The notes under the pieces: model-generated
Told to the model about the DNA's origin: nothing
What the model saw: only the letters and a program-made list of their open reading frames with translations
Databases searched by the model: none
In this document: piece by piece, positions 1-7,729 of the stretch
Position numbering within the stretch: the first letter of the stretch is position 1
Layout of the letters: every line of letters starts with the position of its first letter
Assembly (NCBI RefSeq): GCF_030345705.1
Contig: NZ_JAUASW010000001.1
Span: forward strand, 1,240,001 to 1,304,000
From: Pelomonas sp. SE-A7
GTDB taxonomy: Bacteria > Pseudomonadota > Gammaproteobacteria > Burkholderiales > Burkholderiaceae_C
Reading direction: 5' to 3'
DNA: 64,000 nt
Program-made: the position numbers and the translations under genes

Positions 1-524
1 AGGATGCGGGCGCCGCGGTACAGGGCCTTGAGAATCTCCAGCCGCTGCAGCTCGCCCACCGGCAACTCGCCGGCCAGCGAATCCAGGCGCACTTGCAGGC
101 CGGTTTCAAGCATCAGCTTCTGCAGCCCTGCGCGCACCGTCTTCTCGCCCGATTGCAGCCAGAAGCTGGGCTCGGCGCCGAGCATCACGTTGTCCAGGCA
201 GGACAGCGTATCGACCAGCATGAAGTGCTGGTGGACCATGCCGATGCCCAGGGCGATGGCCTCGTGCGAGTTGGCGATGGCGACCTTGTCGCCGCGCACC
301 TCGATATGCCCGCCGTCGGCCTGGTAGTAGCCGTACAGGATGGCCATCAGCGTGCTCTTGCCGGCGCCGTTCTCGCCGACGATGCCGTGCACCGTGCCCT
401 CGGACACGGCCAGGCTCACACCGCGGTTGGCATGGACCGCGCCGAAGCGCTTGTCTATGCCGTGCAGGGCGACGGCCGGTGGCGCGAGATCCATGGAGGC
501 CGCGCCGCTACTGCTCTGCGTCAT
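1..524 (-). CDS. ABC importer ATP-binding protein, BmpA-associated (partial)
   Basis: This is the first 174 codons of an ATPase whose C-terminus lies beyond the window edge. It should energise uptake of the ligand bound by the BmpA-like protein encoded just upstream, probably a nucleoside or related compound. Walker A (GENGAGKST) is at about residues 50-58 and the Q-loop region reads MVHQHFML, both typical of the sugar/nucleoside ABC class with two fused nucleotide-binding domains. The ATG at 524 lies 11 bases after the stop of the binding-protein gene; an in-frame ATG at 494 is an alternative. The signature motif and Walker B are not in the window. The substrate is inferred only from the neighbour. 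Confidence 0.9.
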   Translation of the reverse strand, partial: MTQSSSGAASMDLAPPAVALHGIDKRFGAVHANRGVSLAVSEGTVHGIVGENGAGKSTLMAILYGYYQADGGHIEVRGDKVAIANSHEAIALGIGMVHQHFMLVDTLSCLDNVMLGAEPSFWLQSGEKTVRAGLQKLMLETGLQVRLDSLAGELPVGELQRLEILKALYRGARI

Positions 525-535
525 GCCCGCGTCAA

Positions 536-1525
536 TCAGTACTTGCAGGTCGAGGTCGCCATGTAGTCGACCACCTTGATCTTGCCGGCAATGATGTCGG
601 CCTTGTAGGCATCGACCTTGGCCTTGAGCGCCGGGCTGACCAGCTTGGCGTTGTGCTGGTCCATGGCGTAGTCCACGCCGCCTTCCTTCAGGCCCAGTTC
701 CTGCACGCCGCCGGTCCAGGCCTTGAGCACGTTGTAGACGGCCACGTCCACGCGCTTGACCATGGAAGTCAGCATGGTGCCGGGCTGCAGGTGGTTCTGG
801 TTGGAGTCGACGCCTATGGCCAGCTTGCCGGCATCCTTGGCCGCCTGGTAGACGCCGTTGCCGGTGCCGCCGGCCGCGGCGAAGACCACGTCCGAGCCCT
901 TGGCGAACTGCGCCTTGGCCAGTTCGCCACCACGGGTCGGGTCGTTCCAGGCCGACGAGGTCGTGCCGGTCATGTTGGTGAACACCTCGGCCTTGGGATT
1001 GGCCGCCTTGGCACCCTGCTCGTAGCCGCACTGGAACTTGCGGATCAGCGGGATGTCCATGCCGCCGACGAAGCCGACCTTGCCAGTCTTGCTCGTCAGG
1101 GCCGCCATCACGCCGACCAGGTAGCTGCCCTCGTGCTCCTTGAAAACCACGGACTGCACGTTCTTGCCTTCGACCCGCTCGTCAATGATCACGAACTGGG
1201 TCTTGGGAAAGTCCTTGGCCACCTGCTTCAGCGCCGAGCCCTGGGCGAAGCCGATCGAGATGATGGGATTGGCACCCCGCTCGGCCATGCGGCGGATCGC
1301 CTGCACGCGCTGGGTGTCGTTGCTGATCTCGAACTCGAGATAGTTCTTGCCGGTCTCCTGCTTCCAGCGCTCGACACCGCGGTAGGCCGCCTCGTTGAAC
1401 GACTTGTCGAACTTGCCGCCCATATCAAAGATCACCGCCGGATCGGCCTGGGCCGGCAGACTGGCCAGGGTCGACAGGGCTGCCGCGATCACGCCAAGGC
1501 TGAGCGAGGAAGAAACAGGCTTCAT
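536..1525 (-). CDS. BmpA/PnrA-family substrate-binding protein
   Basis: Periplasmic ligand-binding component of an ABC importer (329 aa). The family binds purine nucleosides in spirochaetes and related ligands elsewhere. The N-terminus is a signal peptide (MKPVSSSLSLGVIAAALSTL, cleavage after LPAQA). The mature protein begins with the family pattern AVIFDMGGKFDKSFNEAAY, followed by the two-lobed binding fold. The reading frame stays open upstream to 1789, but only the ATG at 1525 puts the signal peptide at the start. The ATPase gene follows at once, so the two are cotranscribed. Family assignment is firm; the ligand is inferred. Confidence 0.9.
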   Translation of the reverse strand: MKPVSSSLSLGVIAAALSTLASLPAQADPAVIFDMGGKFDKSFNEAAYRGVERWKQETGKNYLEFEISNDTQRVQAIRRMAERGANPIISIGFAQGSALKQVAKDFPKTQFVIIDERVEGKNVQSVVFKEHEGSYLVGVMAALTSKTGKVGFVGGMDIPLIRKFQCGYEQGAKAANPKAEVFTNMTGTTSSAWNDPTRGGELAKAQFAKGSDVVFAAAGGTGNGVYQAAKDAGKLAIGVDSNQNHLQPGTMLTSMVKRVDVAVYNVLKAWTGGVQELGLKEGGVDYAMDQHNAKLVSPALKAKVDAYKADIIAGKIKVVDYMATSTCKY

Positions 1526-1660
1526 GGAGAGTCCGTTGGGCTGTTGTTGAGGTCGACGCCGACCTGGCGTCTGCCGCTTTATATCGCGCCGTCGGACGGC
1601 ACAAGCGGAGGAGCTGCCGGATTTTAGGAGGGCGCAGTGTACAGGCTGCATGAGGGAAAC

Positions 1661-1700
1661 ACTAAACGTTTGCGCGCCAGCATTGGCGCGTTTGCGCAAA
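1661..1700. promoter_or_regulatory. Candidate operator region between bmpA-like gene and feoA
   Basis: The 313-base gap between the two divergent genes (1526-1838) contains clustered palindromes. AAACGTTT lies at 1664-1671, CGCGCCA/TGGCGCG with a 4-base loop at 1673-1690, and the perfect palindrome TTTGCGCAAA at 1691-1700. The AAACGTTTGCGC core resembles LacI/PurR-type operators, which would suit a nucleoside-type importer. No regulator gene is visible here, so the assignment is speculative. Confidence 0.35.
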
Positions 1701-1787
1701 TTCCAGAGGCCACCATTCAAGCGGCGTTTTTGGGGCACGCGTCGAATGGGATTTGGCGTCACTCGGAACGACCCCCAGCGGCAGGTC

Positions 1788-1812
1788 AATGAGAATAAAT
1801 CTCGTTTAATAT
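1788..1812 (+). promoter_or_regulatory. Candidate Fur box and -10 element of feoAB
   Basis: The sequence AATGAGAATAAATCTCGTTT (1788-1807) is an imperfect palindrome around GAGA/TCTC that resembles Fur boxes. It overlaps the upstream side of a TAATAT -10-like hexamer at 1807-1812, 26 bases before the feoA ATG. Iron-replete Fur bound here would block RNA polymerase. No good -35 hexamer is visible. Confidence 0.5.
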
Positions 1813-1838
1813 CACCTCACCCAGCTCGCCTCCAGCCT

Positions 1839-2096
1839 ATGCCCAGCTTGCCACCCCCCACCCTCGATCAAGCCGACATCGGCGCCCCGCTCAGGGTCAG
1901 CAAGGTGCAGGTGCCGGCCGAAGCGCCCGAATGGGGTCCCTGGCTGGAGCAGATCGGTTTTGTGCCTGGCGAACCGGTACGGCTGATGGCTCGCGCAGCC
2001 CTGGGCGGCGACCCGCTCGTGGTTCGCATCGGTCATTCGACGTTCGCCCTGCGTCGTGCCGAAGCGGCCTGCATTGAAGTGGCCACCGCGGCATGA
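1839..2096 (+). CDS. feoA: Ferrous iron transport protein FeoA
   Basis: Small SH3-like cytoplasmic partner of the FeoB iron transporter (85 aa). The sequence has the FeoA pattern of a leading hydrophobic strand (GAPLRVSKVQV), then GFVPGEPVRLMARAALGGDPLVVRIG and the terminal FALRRAEAACIEV segment. The frame stays open upstream, but the ATG at 1839 gives normal family length. Its stop overlaps the feoB start (ATGA at 2093-2096), so the two are translationally coupled. The candidate Fur box upstream suggests derepression under iron limitation. Confidence 0.9.
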   Translation: MPSLPPPTLDQADIGAPLRVSKVQVPAEAPEWGPWLEQIGFVPGEPVRLMARAALGGDPLVVRIGHSTFALRRAEAACIEVATAA

Positions 2097-3973
2097 GCGC
2101 GCGCAATACCAGCGCCATCCATGTCCATCCCGCCGGCCTGCTGCTGGCCTTGGTCGGCAACCCGAACTGCGGCAAGACCGCTTTGTTCAACCGCCTGACC
2201 GGCAGCCGCCAGAAGGTGGCCAATTACGCTGGCGTCACGGTCGAGCGCAAGGAAGGCCGTATCAAGACCTCGGCCGGCAAGTCACTGCGGCTGTTGGATC
2301 TTCCCGGCACGTACAGCCTCTACCCGCGCTCGCCGGACGAGCGCGTCACTTGCGACGTGCTCGCCGGCCGCGCCCAGGGTGAGCGTCGGCCCGATCTGGT
2401 GGTCTGCGTGCTGGACGCCACCAATCTGCGCCGCAACCTGCGCCTGCTGCTCGGCATACAGCGCCTGGGCCTACCCTGCGTAGTAGCCCTCAACATGGCC
2501 GACCTCGCGGAACGTCGCGGCATACGGATCGACGCCGAGGCGCTGTCCCGGCAACTGGGAGTACCCGTAGTCAAGACCGTGGCCACCCACGGGGAAGGCA
2601 TCACCGAACTCACGAATTTGCTGGAGGCCAGGGAGGACTGGCGGCGGCTGCAATTGGCCAGCGCTCATGCGGACGAGCACAACGACCAGACGCGCGTGAA
2701 CCAGGTGCTGGCTGAACTGGGCATCGCCGACCAAAGCCACGAACTGCCCAGCGACCGGCTGGACCGCTGGGTCTTGCATCCGGTTTTCGGACCGGTGCTG
2801 CTGGCCGCGCTGCTGTTCCTGCTCTTCCAGGCGGTGTTCGCCTGGGCCGAGCCCCCCAAGGACCTCATCGAAGCCGGCATCGCCTGGTTGAGCATTCAAG
2901 CCAGCCATTGGCTCCCCGACAACTGGCTGCGCAGCCTGCTGGTCGATGGCGTGCTGGCCGGCGCCGGCGCGGTGCTCGCCTTCCTTCCACAGATCCTGAT
3001 CTTGTTCTTCTTCATCCTGGTGCTGGAAGAGTCGGGCTACCTGCCGCGGGCCGCCTTCCTGCTCGACCGGATGATGGGCTCGGTGGGCTTGTCCGGCCGC
3101 AGCTTCATCCCGCTGCTTTCAAGCTTTGCCTGCGCCATCCCCGGCATCATGGCCACCCGCTCCATCGCCAGCCCGCGTGACCGGCTCGTCACCATCCTGA
3201 TCGCACCGATGATGACCTGCTCGGCCCGGCTGCCGGTCTATGCGCTGCTGATAGGCGCCTTCATCCCGCAACGCCGCCTGTGGGGTGGTGTGGAACTGCA
3301 GGGCCTGGTGCTGTTCGGGCTCTATGTGGCTGGCATCGTCGGCGCGATGGCCGTAGCCTGGGTGCTCAAGCGGTTCGCCAATTCAGCGGCCACGCGCCCG
3401 CTGATGATGGAACTACCCGCCTACCACTGGCCGCAACCGCGCAACATCCTCATTGGCCTTTGGCAGCGCGCCGAGATCTTCCTCCGGCGTGTCGGCGGCA
3501 TCATCCTCGTGCTGACGGTGGCGCTATGGGCCTTGTCCAGCTTCCCGCTCCCACCGGCCGGCGCCGAGGGGCCGGCCATCCAGTACAGCATCGCCGGCTG
3601 GCTGGGCCGCGGCCTGGCGCAGATCTTCGAGCCCATAGGTTTCAACTGGCAGATCAGCCTGGCCCTGGTGCCAGGTCTTGCTGCCCGTGAAGTGGCGATC
3701 AGCGCGCTGGGCACGGTCTACGCACTGTCCGCCACGGCCGAGGATGCGAGCTCCACCCTGGCTCCCTTGATCGCCCAGACCTGGAGCCTGCCGACGGCGC
3801 TGTCGCTGCTCGCCTGGTACGTGTTCGCGCCGCAATGCCTGGCGACGCTGGCGGCCGTCAAGCGTGAGACCGGCGGCCTGCGCATCCCGCTGATCATGGC
3901 GGGCTACTTGTTCGGGCTGGCGTACTTGGCCTCATTCCTGACCTTCAGGATCAGCAGCTGGATGCTGGGGTAG
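2093..3973 (+). CDS. feoB: Fe(II) transporter FeoB
   Basis: Inner-membrane ferrous iron uptake protein with an N-terminal G domain (626 aa). G1 is GNPNCGKT (22-29), the G2 Thr is about residue 49, G3 is DLPG (69-72) and G4 is NMAD (134-137). The C-terminal half is polytopic, with the conserved gate segments around FLPQILILFFFILVLEESGY and FIPLLSSFACAIPGIMATR. It is shorter than E. coli FeoB (773 aa), as is common in betaproteobacteria. No feoC follows; the gene ends at a strong hairpin. The 4-base overlap with feoA supports the chosen ATG. Confidence 0.96.
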   Translation: MSARNTSAIHVHPAGLLLALVGNPNCGKTALFNRLTGSRQKVANYAGVTVERKEGRIKTSAGKSLRLLDLPGTYSLYPRSPDERVTCDVLAGRAQGERRPDLVVCVLDATNLRRNLRLLLGIQRLGLPCVVALNMADLAERRGIRIDAEALSRQLGVPVVKTVATHGEGITELTNLLEAREDWRRLQLASAHADEHNDQTRVNQVLAELGIADQSHELPSDRLDRWVLHPVFGPVLLAALLFLLFQAVFAWAEPPKDLIEAGIAWLSIQASHWLPDNWLRSLLVDGVLAGAGAVLAFLPQILILFFFILVLEESGYLPRAAFLLDRMMGSVGLSGRSFIPLLSSFACAIPGIMATRSIASPRDRLVTILIAPMMTCSARLPVYALLIGAFIPQRRLWGGVELQGLVLFGLYVAGIVGAMAVAWVLKRFANSAATRPLMMELPAYHWPQPRNILIGLWQRAEIFLRRVGGIILVLTVALWALSSFPLPPAGAEGPAIQYSIAGWLGRGLAQIFEPIGFNWQISLALVPGLAAREVAISALGTVYALSATAEDASSTLAPLIAQTWSLPTALSLLAWYVFAPQCLATLAAVKRETGGLRIPLIMAGYLFGLAYLASFLTFRISSWMLG

Positions 3974-3994
3974 CGCTTGATCCAGGCACAAATG

Positions 3995-4034
3995 AAAAGG
4001 CCTCGATGACGGATGTCATCGAGGCCTTCTTGTT
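3995..4034. terminator. Bidirectional hairpin terminator after feoB
   Basis: A perfect 14-bp stem (3997-4010 with 4015-4028) encloses a GGAT loop. A-rich sequence lies on the left and CTTGTTT on the right, so it can terminate both rightward (feoB) and leftward transcription. I infer it was also the original ssrA terminator before the island inserted, because a decayed ssrA 3' tail ends beside it. Confidence 0.9.
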
Positions 4035-4057
4035 TGGTGGGCCGGGGTCACTTGAAC
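4035..4057 (-). other. Decayed ssrA 3'-end copy (distal attachment site)
   Basis: Read on the minus strand, this stretch ends in GGCCCACCA and contains GTTCAAG. It matches the last 24 bases of the intact ssrA (9944-9967) at 20 aligned positions with one gap. The T-stem no longer pairs, so it is not a functional RNA. It lies a few bases from the bidirectional terminator, as the displaced 3' end of ssrA should. Confidence 0.6.
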
Positions 4058-4087
4058 TTTCGCCGCCAAGGCCCATGAACTCTGAGT

Positions 4088-5131
4088 TCAGTCATCACTG
4101 GACGTTCGAGTTATCCGGATAGTTGTCCGGTCGGCTGCATACTTGCGCAGCCTATCAATCACTTGGACAGCAGTTCCGGTAGCTGGAGCAGGATCGTGCG
4201 CAGCTACAACAAACGTACCTTCTTCGATCCGCGTCAAGACACGAGACAACAGTCTTCGAAAGGCAGCCTCGGCCCGCTCGGTGTACCCGTGAATTGTCTG
4301 AAGTTGGTCGGCCGCGAACAGGCTCAGGTCGACATGGCCAACGTCGATTTCATTGCGTAGAACCATCGCCGGAAGGTAGTCGCTCTCGATCTCGTCTTCG
4401 GAAATTCCTATTCCCTTTAGGCCTGCTCGAGCAGCATTACGACTCATGCCATCCCCTCCAGGTGGGAACAGCACCTCCAAGACCTTTGACAGGTTCAGGA
4501 GAATCTCAGGCAAAAATTCTCCCGCGACCGACGCAACGCGGGCCAAGCGCGCCGCAGTGTGGAAGTAGTGCAATGCCGCGAACAGGCGGCGGCCTTGCGG
4601 GTCCGCGAGTAGCGACAGCCTTTCCCAGCTTTTCGCGAACAGTTGTTCCTGCTTGACCTGCGTTGTCGCCACCGCTCGAACCGCCCAGTCCTCCAACTCC
4701 CAGCGAAAGCCGACGCCTCCGAGGGTCCCGTCTACTCGCTCCACAAAAGGGGGATCCGCGAACTCGACGGCCAGCAGTGCCGGGATGGCGAAATAGAGTC
4801 CGTCAATGACCGCGGCCACCTGCTTAAGCGATTCGAACGACTGCGATACGGTTAGCCTGGCGCCTTCAAGACGTATGACTTGGTCCGGCGCGCTTAGAGT
4901 GACATCTAGCGGCTGCAGCGGGGTCTTCGACACGATGAAGTACTCCCCATTGTTGGCATTGAAAGTGACAGTTGAGCCACCTCCCATCACCGCAGTTCGC
5001 CCTCCGCCCGCTTCAACCCCGAATGGCTGCCGCGGCGCGAGGTGCAATCTGATCTCGCCGCTCAGCGGAAATTCAGGGAATTGACTATCGCCAGTGCGAA
5101 AAATCCTAGGGCGAACTTGGTAGGTCAACAT
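4088..5131 (-). CDS. Hypothetical protein, island cargo
   Basis: A 347-aa protein with no domain I recognise. The sequence is soluble in character, without signal peptide or membrane segments. The N-terminal half looks beta-rich (LSGEIRLHLAPRQPFGV, GGGSTVTFNANNGEYFIV) and the C-terminal half alpha-helical, with a hydrophobic stretch near AGEFLPEILLNLSKVLEVLF. The ATG at 5131 is the first in the frame. Its last codons overlap the left 21-bp repeat of the island (4110-4130), so the tail may have been created by the insertion. It is the largest unassigned gene of the element and its function is unknown. Confidence 0.7.
   Translation of the reverse strand: MLTYQVRPRIFRTGDSQFPEFPLSGEIRLHLAPRQPFGVEAGGGRTAVMGGGSTVTFNANNGEYFIVSKTPLQPLDVTLSAPDQVIRLEGARLTVSQSFESLKQVAAVIDGLYFAIPALLAVEFADPPFVERVDGTLGGVGFRWELEDWAVRAVATTQVKQEQLFAKSWERLSLLADPQGRRLFAALHYFHTAARLARVASVAGEFLPEILLNLSKVLEVLFPPGGDGMSRNAARAGLKGIGISEDEIESDYLPAMVLRNEIDVGHVDLSLFAADQLQTIHGYTERAEAAFRRLLSRVLTRIEEGTFVVAAHDPAPATGTAVQVIDRLRKYAADRTTIRITRTSSDD
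4110..4130 (+). repeat. Island end repeat, left copy (candidate integrase arm site)
   Basis: This 21-bp motif starts GTTATCCG and ends GTTGTCCGG. It is repeated at 9810-9830 in the same orientation with two mismatches. The copies flank the island about 75 and 113 bases from the presumed ssrA cores, as arm-type sites of a tyrosine recombinase would. The integrase role is inferred. Confidence 0.65.
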
Positions 5132-5312
5132 AGCAATAGTGTTGACTAGTCAGGCCAGAACCCCCACACCCGCCACCCAAGACCAATGACGGAGCCGAAG
5201 CCGTTCACAGCCCAGACTGTTCAATCTGTACAGGTAGGTAAAGGAAAAACTCGCCGAAGCCGGAGGCAGAAGTTCTGAACGCCTTGGTTAGTCGGCTTCC
5301 TATAAACAACTC

Positions 5313-5771
5313 CTATTTGAGCCCTTTCGACAGCGAATCCATGGTCGGGTACAAAGCACCAGGATTTCCATTTACGACCCATCGCCGCCCTTCACGTGAT
5401 TCAACGGCGAACAGCGCCCCGTCTCGGTAGAAGAACGTCCACGGCTGAAACCCAGTGAATGCTCCGTAGGAGTTTTTGGCGTTCACTTGGGCCGCCGACT
5501 CCCACACAGCAACAACCGCGGGGTCCGTGAATGAGGCCGAAATCACCACTCGCCGCAGGCCACCATGCCGAACGTCAGCAGAGTATGGATCCTTGAGCTG
5601 CGCAAGGATGTATTTGCGCTCCGCGTCCTGATGCCCCGCTGGGGGCTCCCGCCCCCAGGCGCTAGGTGGTTGGGTCCGGACAAACTCTTCTGCTGCCTGT
5701 CTGTGAGCAGTCCCGCAACCGACCAAGCTAGCACATAGAAACGCCAATGCCGCGACTGTTCTGATAAGCAT
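5313..5771 (-). CDS. Putative lipoprotein, island cargo
   Basis: A 152-aa protein with a lipoprotein signal: MLIRTVAALAFLCASL followed by the lipobox LVGC, giving a lipidated Cys at about residue 19. The mature part has no family I recognise; it contains KYILAQLKDPYSADVRHG and a C-terminal beta-rich stretch ending in WVVNGNPG. The pattern resembles small Burkholderiales envelope proteins of unknown function. The ATG at 5771 gives the best signal peptide; a TTG one codon earlier is possible. It sits alone between the 347-aa protein and the XRE regulator, with gaps on both sides. Confidence 0.75.
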   Translation of the reverse strand: MLIRTVAALAFLCASLVGCGTAHRQAAEEFVRTQPPSAWGREPPAGHQDAERKYILAQLKDPYSADVRHGGLRRVVISASFTDPAVVAVWESAAQVNAKNSYGAFTGFQPWTFFYRDGALFAVESREGRRWVVNGNPGALYPTMDSLSKGLK

Positions 5772-5904
5772 CAATAGCTCCCCTACATCGCATCTCGTTG
5801 TTCGTACCTAGGACAGGCGATGCGCAAACCTGCGACAGGCGCCGCCATCATGTCACGATTAGTGGGTTCTCGATTGGTGGTCCCACTCGGAACATGCGCG
5901 GCCA

Positions 5905-6111
5905 ATGAAGCCGTTGCGCATTCGATTCGGAGAACGTGTTCGCGAGCTGCGACTGGCCGCTGGCTACAAGCAGGACGAGTTCGCCGAAAAATGCGGCTTC
6001 GCGCGCTCCTACATGTCGCGAATCGAGACTGGCGGAGCGAATCCCTCGCTGGATGCGATTGAAACCCTCGCTACAGCCCTAGAAGTCAAAGTCCCAGAGC
6101 TGTTCCTGTAA
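5905..6111 (+). CDS. XRE-family transcriptional regulator
   Basis: A 68-aa protein that is essentially one lambda-repressor-type helix-turn-helix. It runs from RFGERVRELRLAAGYKQDEF through the recognition helix (RSYMSRIETG) to NPSLDAIETLATAL. It resembles the small controller proteins of restriction-modification systems and SinR-like repressors. No restriction or methylase gene is nearby, so a regulatory role within the island is likelier. It is the only rightward gene in the element. It starts at the ATG at 5905; the short 5' extension in another frame is not coding. Confidence 0.85.
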   Translation: MKPLRIRFGERVRELRLAAGYKQDEFAEKCGFARSYMSRIETGGANPSLDAIETLATALEVKVPELFL

Positions 6112-6172
6112 ACGAGGGTGAACGTAGGAAGCAGTCAGGTCGGCCCAGCATTGGGTTCCGGCAACGTCGACG

Positions 6173-6370
6173 TCAGGCGCAAGCGCTAGGCGGCAAGTCC
6201 CCCCAGAAGTCGAAATCAGGCGGGACAGGTTGACCAGCGGCGACGGCCGCTTCGAGCACCTCAGCTAGCTTCGCCGGGTCAACGCCGAATGGTGCCAGCG
6301 GTAGTAGGTCAAACGCCTTGAAATACGCACTCACTGCCGCCTCGACGCGCTGCTCCATGAAGGCGCTCAT
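6173..6370 (-). CDS. Small hypothetical protein
   Basis: A 65-aa acidic protein (MSAFMEQRVEAAVSAYFKAF...PDFDFWGDLPPSACA) without a recognised domain. A good Shine-Dalgarno (GGAGGG) sits 5 bases before the ATG at 6370, which supports real translation; a GTG lies one codon upstream. The C-terminus points toward the end of the XRE gene, so the two are convergent. Function unknown. Confidence 0.55.
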   Translation of the reverse strand: MSAFMEQRVEAAVSAYFKAFDLLPLAPFGVDPAKLAEVLEAAVAAGQPVPPDFDFWGDLPPSACA

Positions 6371-6475
6371 CACTTCCCTCCAATCCAGTTCACGACACAG
6401 ACAGATGGCTTTTCTAGATGGTGCCCGGCTGGCGGGACAGACGGCCTAGAAAAATCCGGGCGAATTGGCCCGTGC

Positions 6476-6540
6476 GGCGGAACAGCGCTCCCATTTCCTG
6501 TTCCTGCGCACGGACCAGTTTGCATCCTTACTGTTCCGCC
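6476..6540. repeat. Inverted repeat in island intergenic gap
   Basis: GGCGGAACAG at 6476-6485 is repeated inverted as CTGTTCCGCC at 6531-6540, with 45 bases between. It lies just downstream of the gene ending at 6548. A second pair, TTTTCTAG (6410-6417) and CTAGAAAA (6446-6453), lies to the left. These could be operator or RNA structures; there is no T-run suggesting a terminator. Confidence 0.45.
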
Positions 6541-6547
6541 TAACGGA

Positions 6548-6976
6548 CTAAGGCCCGCGTTTTGGTGTCAAGGCCGACCTTTCGTAGGCGCCCGTCGCGA
6601 AGGTAGCGGCCACGCCAGCGTCATAGTCGGAGTGAGGGTTCAAGCAATGCCAGGTGATGGCGTACCAACTCGCCTTGTTAGGACGATGCCCCTTCACTGT
6701 TTCGGCAATGAACTCAAACTCCAGCAACTCCTTCTTCGCCCGTTGGAGCACATCGGCCGACTTCCAGCCCCGTTTCGCCATGAAGGCGCGACTGGCCAGC
6801 AACTGGCCGTTATTGCGTCTGTTGTACTGTCGGGCTATTTCGATCAGCAACGCCTTTGCCGGATGCGACAGCTCGATGTAGGCCGGGCAACCTGTCACCG
6901 AATGTGGCAGCGCAAGAAATGGGCCCGGCACCCGTGACCGATCGACTCGAGAGCGCAGATTGCGACCGTTCGTCAT
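6548..6976 (-). CDS. Hypothetical helix-turn-helix-like island protein
   Basis: A 142-aa basic protein. The middle part (AKALLIEIARQYNRRNNGQLLAS and RAFMAKRGWKSADVLQRAKKEL) has the layout of a winged-helix or replication-initiator-like DNA-binding region, a pattern common in Burkholderiales phage and island proteins. The ATG at 6976 follows the upstream gene's stop by only a few bases, so it is probably the last gene of the leftward operon that begins with the integrase. A DNA-binding role is inferred from sequence character only. Confidence 0.6.
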   Translation of the reverse strand: MTNGRNLRSRVDRSRVPGPFLALPHSVTGCPAYIELSHPAKALLIEIARQYNRRNNGQLLASRAFMAKRGWKSADVLQRAKKELLEFEFIAETVKGHRPNKASWYAITWHCLNPHSDYDAGVAATFATGAYERSALTPKRGP

Positions 6977-6979
6977 GAT

Positions 6980-7405
6980 CTAGCCTCGCAGCGCCGCACG
7001 CACCTTTGCCTTGTCTCGACCTGAGAGGCAGTAGATGCCATATCGAACGCGTCGACCATCTCGATCCATGCCTGAGTGCGAGTCGCAAGGAATTTCCAAA
7101 GCTAGTAGGCGTCGCAGACGTTGAACCAAAGCCGGCGAGTTGCTCGCGCCTGAGACTCGATCAAGCTGTTCGCGAGCCAACGGCATGGCAAGCAATGCCG
7201 TCAGCGCCCGCACATCCCGCGGTCCAAGCTGCGGGCATTGCTTCTGTGCGAAGCAATGCCGACAATTCACAGCGTCACGATTCGAAGTTCTAGAGAAACC
7301 CTCGGCCTTCACCCCGGGGGTTTCGCATTTCTGAGCCTCTACGTTGGTCGCATTTGGCTCGACCAGGCCCGGCGTGGTTGCGCCGCTGCGGTTTTTCGGC
7401 GGCAT
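6980..7405 (-). CDS. Hypothetical phage/island-type protein with Cys-rich patch
   Basis: A 141-aa protein whose C-terminal half (DRVSGASNSPALVQRLRRLL, EIPCDSHSGMDRDGRRVRYG) resembles small winged-helix-like proteins of betaproteobacterial phages and islands. The N-terminal half is low-complexity and contains a Cys cluster (CRHCFAQKQC) encoded by a perfect DNA hairpin (7235-7259). The ATG at 7405 is chosen because translation can couple to the upstream gene, whose stop is only 5 bases earlier, with a GAGG motif in between; an upstream start would overlap that gene. Function unknown. Confidence 0.55.
   Translation of the reverse strand: MPPKNRSGATTPGLVEPNATNVEAQKCETPGVKAEGFSRTSNRDAVNCRHCFAQKQCPQLGPRDVRALTALLAMPLAREQLDRVSGASNSPALVQRLRRLLALEIPCDSHSGMDRDGRRVRYGIYCLSGRDKAKVRAALRG
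7191..7260. repeat. AAGCAATGCC repeat/hairpin inside a coding region
   Basis: The 10-mer AAGCAATGCC occurs at 7191-7200 and 7251-7260, and inverted at 7234-7243. The last two form a perfect 9-bp stem (7235-7243 with 7251-7259) with a 7-base loop. The hairpin stays in frame and encodes a Cys-rich patch, as if a small palindromic element had inserted into the gene. Confidence 0.6.
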
Positions 7406-7409
7406 GCAC

Positions 7410-7727
7410 TCATACCTCGACTTTCGTGATGCGTTTGCACCTCGCAGCAGCGCTTGCCTTGTTGGCAGTGGCAATCACAGTCGCTGCGCTGCCGGCGGCC
7501 GTCGCTGATTGCACCGCTCCGTCAGCGAGCCAGTTGCGAACGTCTGCAAGCCGCCATCGAGTGCACCGAGGTCGCCGAATTGCAGGTTGAGGGGCCTGCA
7601 GGTCTCGCACCAGTTGATGCCATGAACTGAGGGACAGGCCCGCAGCCGCGGCACAAGTCGGACCGTCAACAAACGCCACGTCGAGCAGCGCTTGAGGTAC
7701 AGGGGGAAGTTGGTTCTTTGCAGCCAT
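7410..7727 (-). CDS. AlpA-like helix-turn-helix DNA-binding protein
   Basis: A 105-aa protein with a MerR/AlpA-type helix-turn-helix in its middle (CAAAAGLSLSSWHQLVRDLQ) followed by the typical wing TRWRLADVRNWLADG. Such proteins act as excisionase or as activators of the integrase in P4-like elements, which fits its place two genes from the recombinase. The ATG at 7727 has an AAAGG Shine-Dalgarno 6 bases upstream; a TTG at 7757 is the alternative. The Ala/Lys-rich tail is not assigned. The excisionase role is inferred from family and context. Confidence 0.75.
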   Translation of the reverse strand: MAAKNQLPPVPQALLDVAFVDGPTCAAAAGLSLSSWHQLVRDLQAPQPAIRRPRCTRWRLADVRNWLADGAVQSATAAGSAATVIATANKASAAARCKRITKVEV

Positions 7728-7729
7728 GT

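Noticed and set aside
4035..4087. tRNA-like sequence after feoB
   Set aside because: It ends in CCA on the minus strand, but the T-stem does not pair and no cloverleaf forms. It is better explained as a decayed ssrA tail.
5905..6111. XRE protein as a restriction-modification controller
   Set aside because: The small helix-turn-helix is C-protein-like, but no restriction or methylase gene lies nearby.
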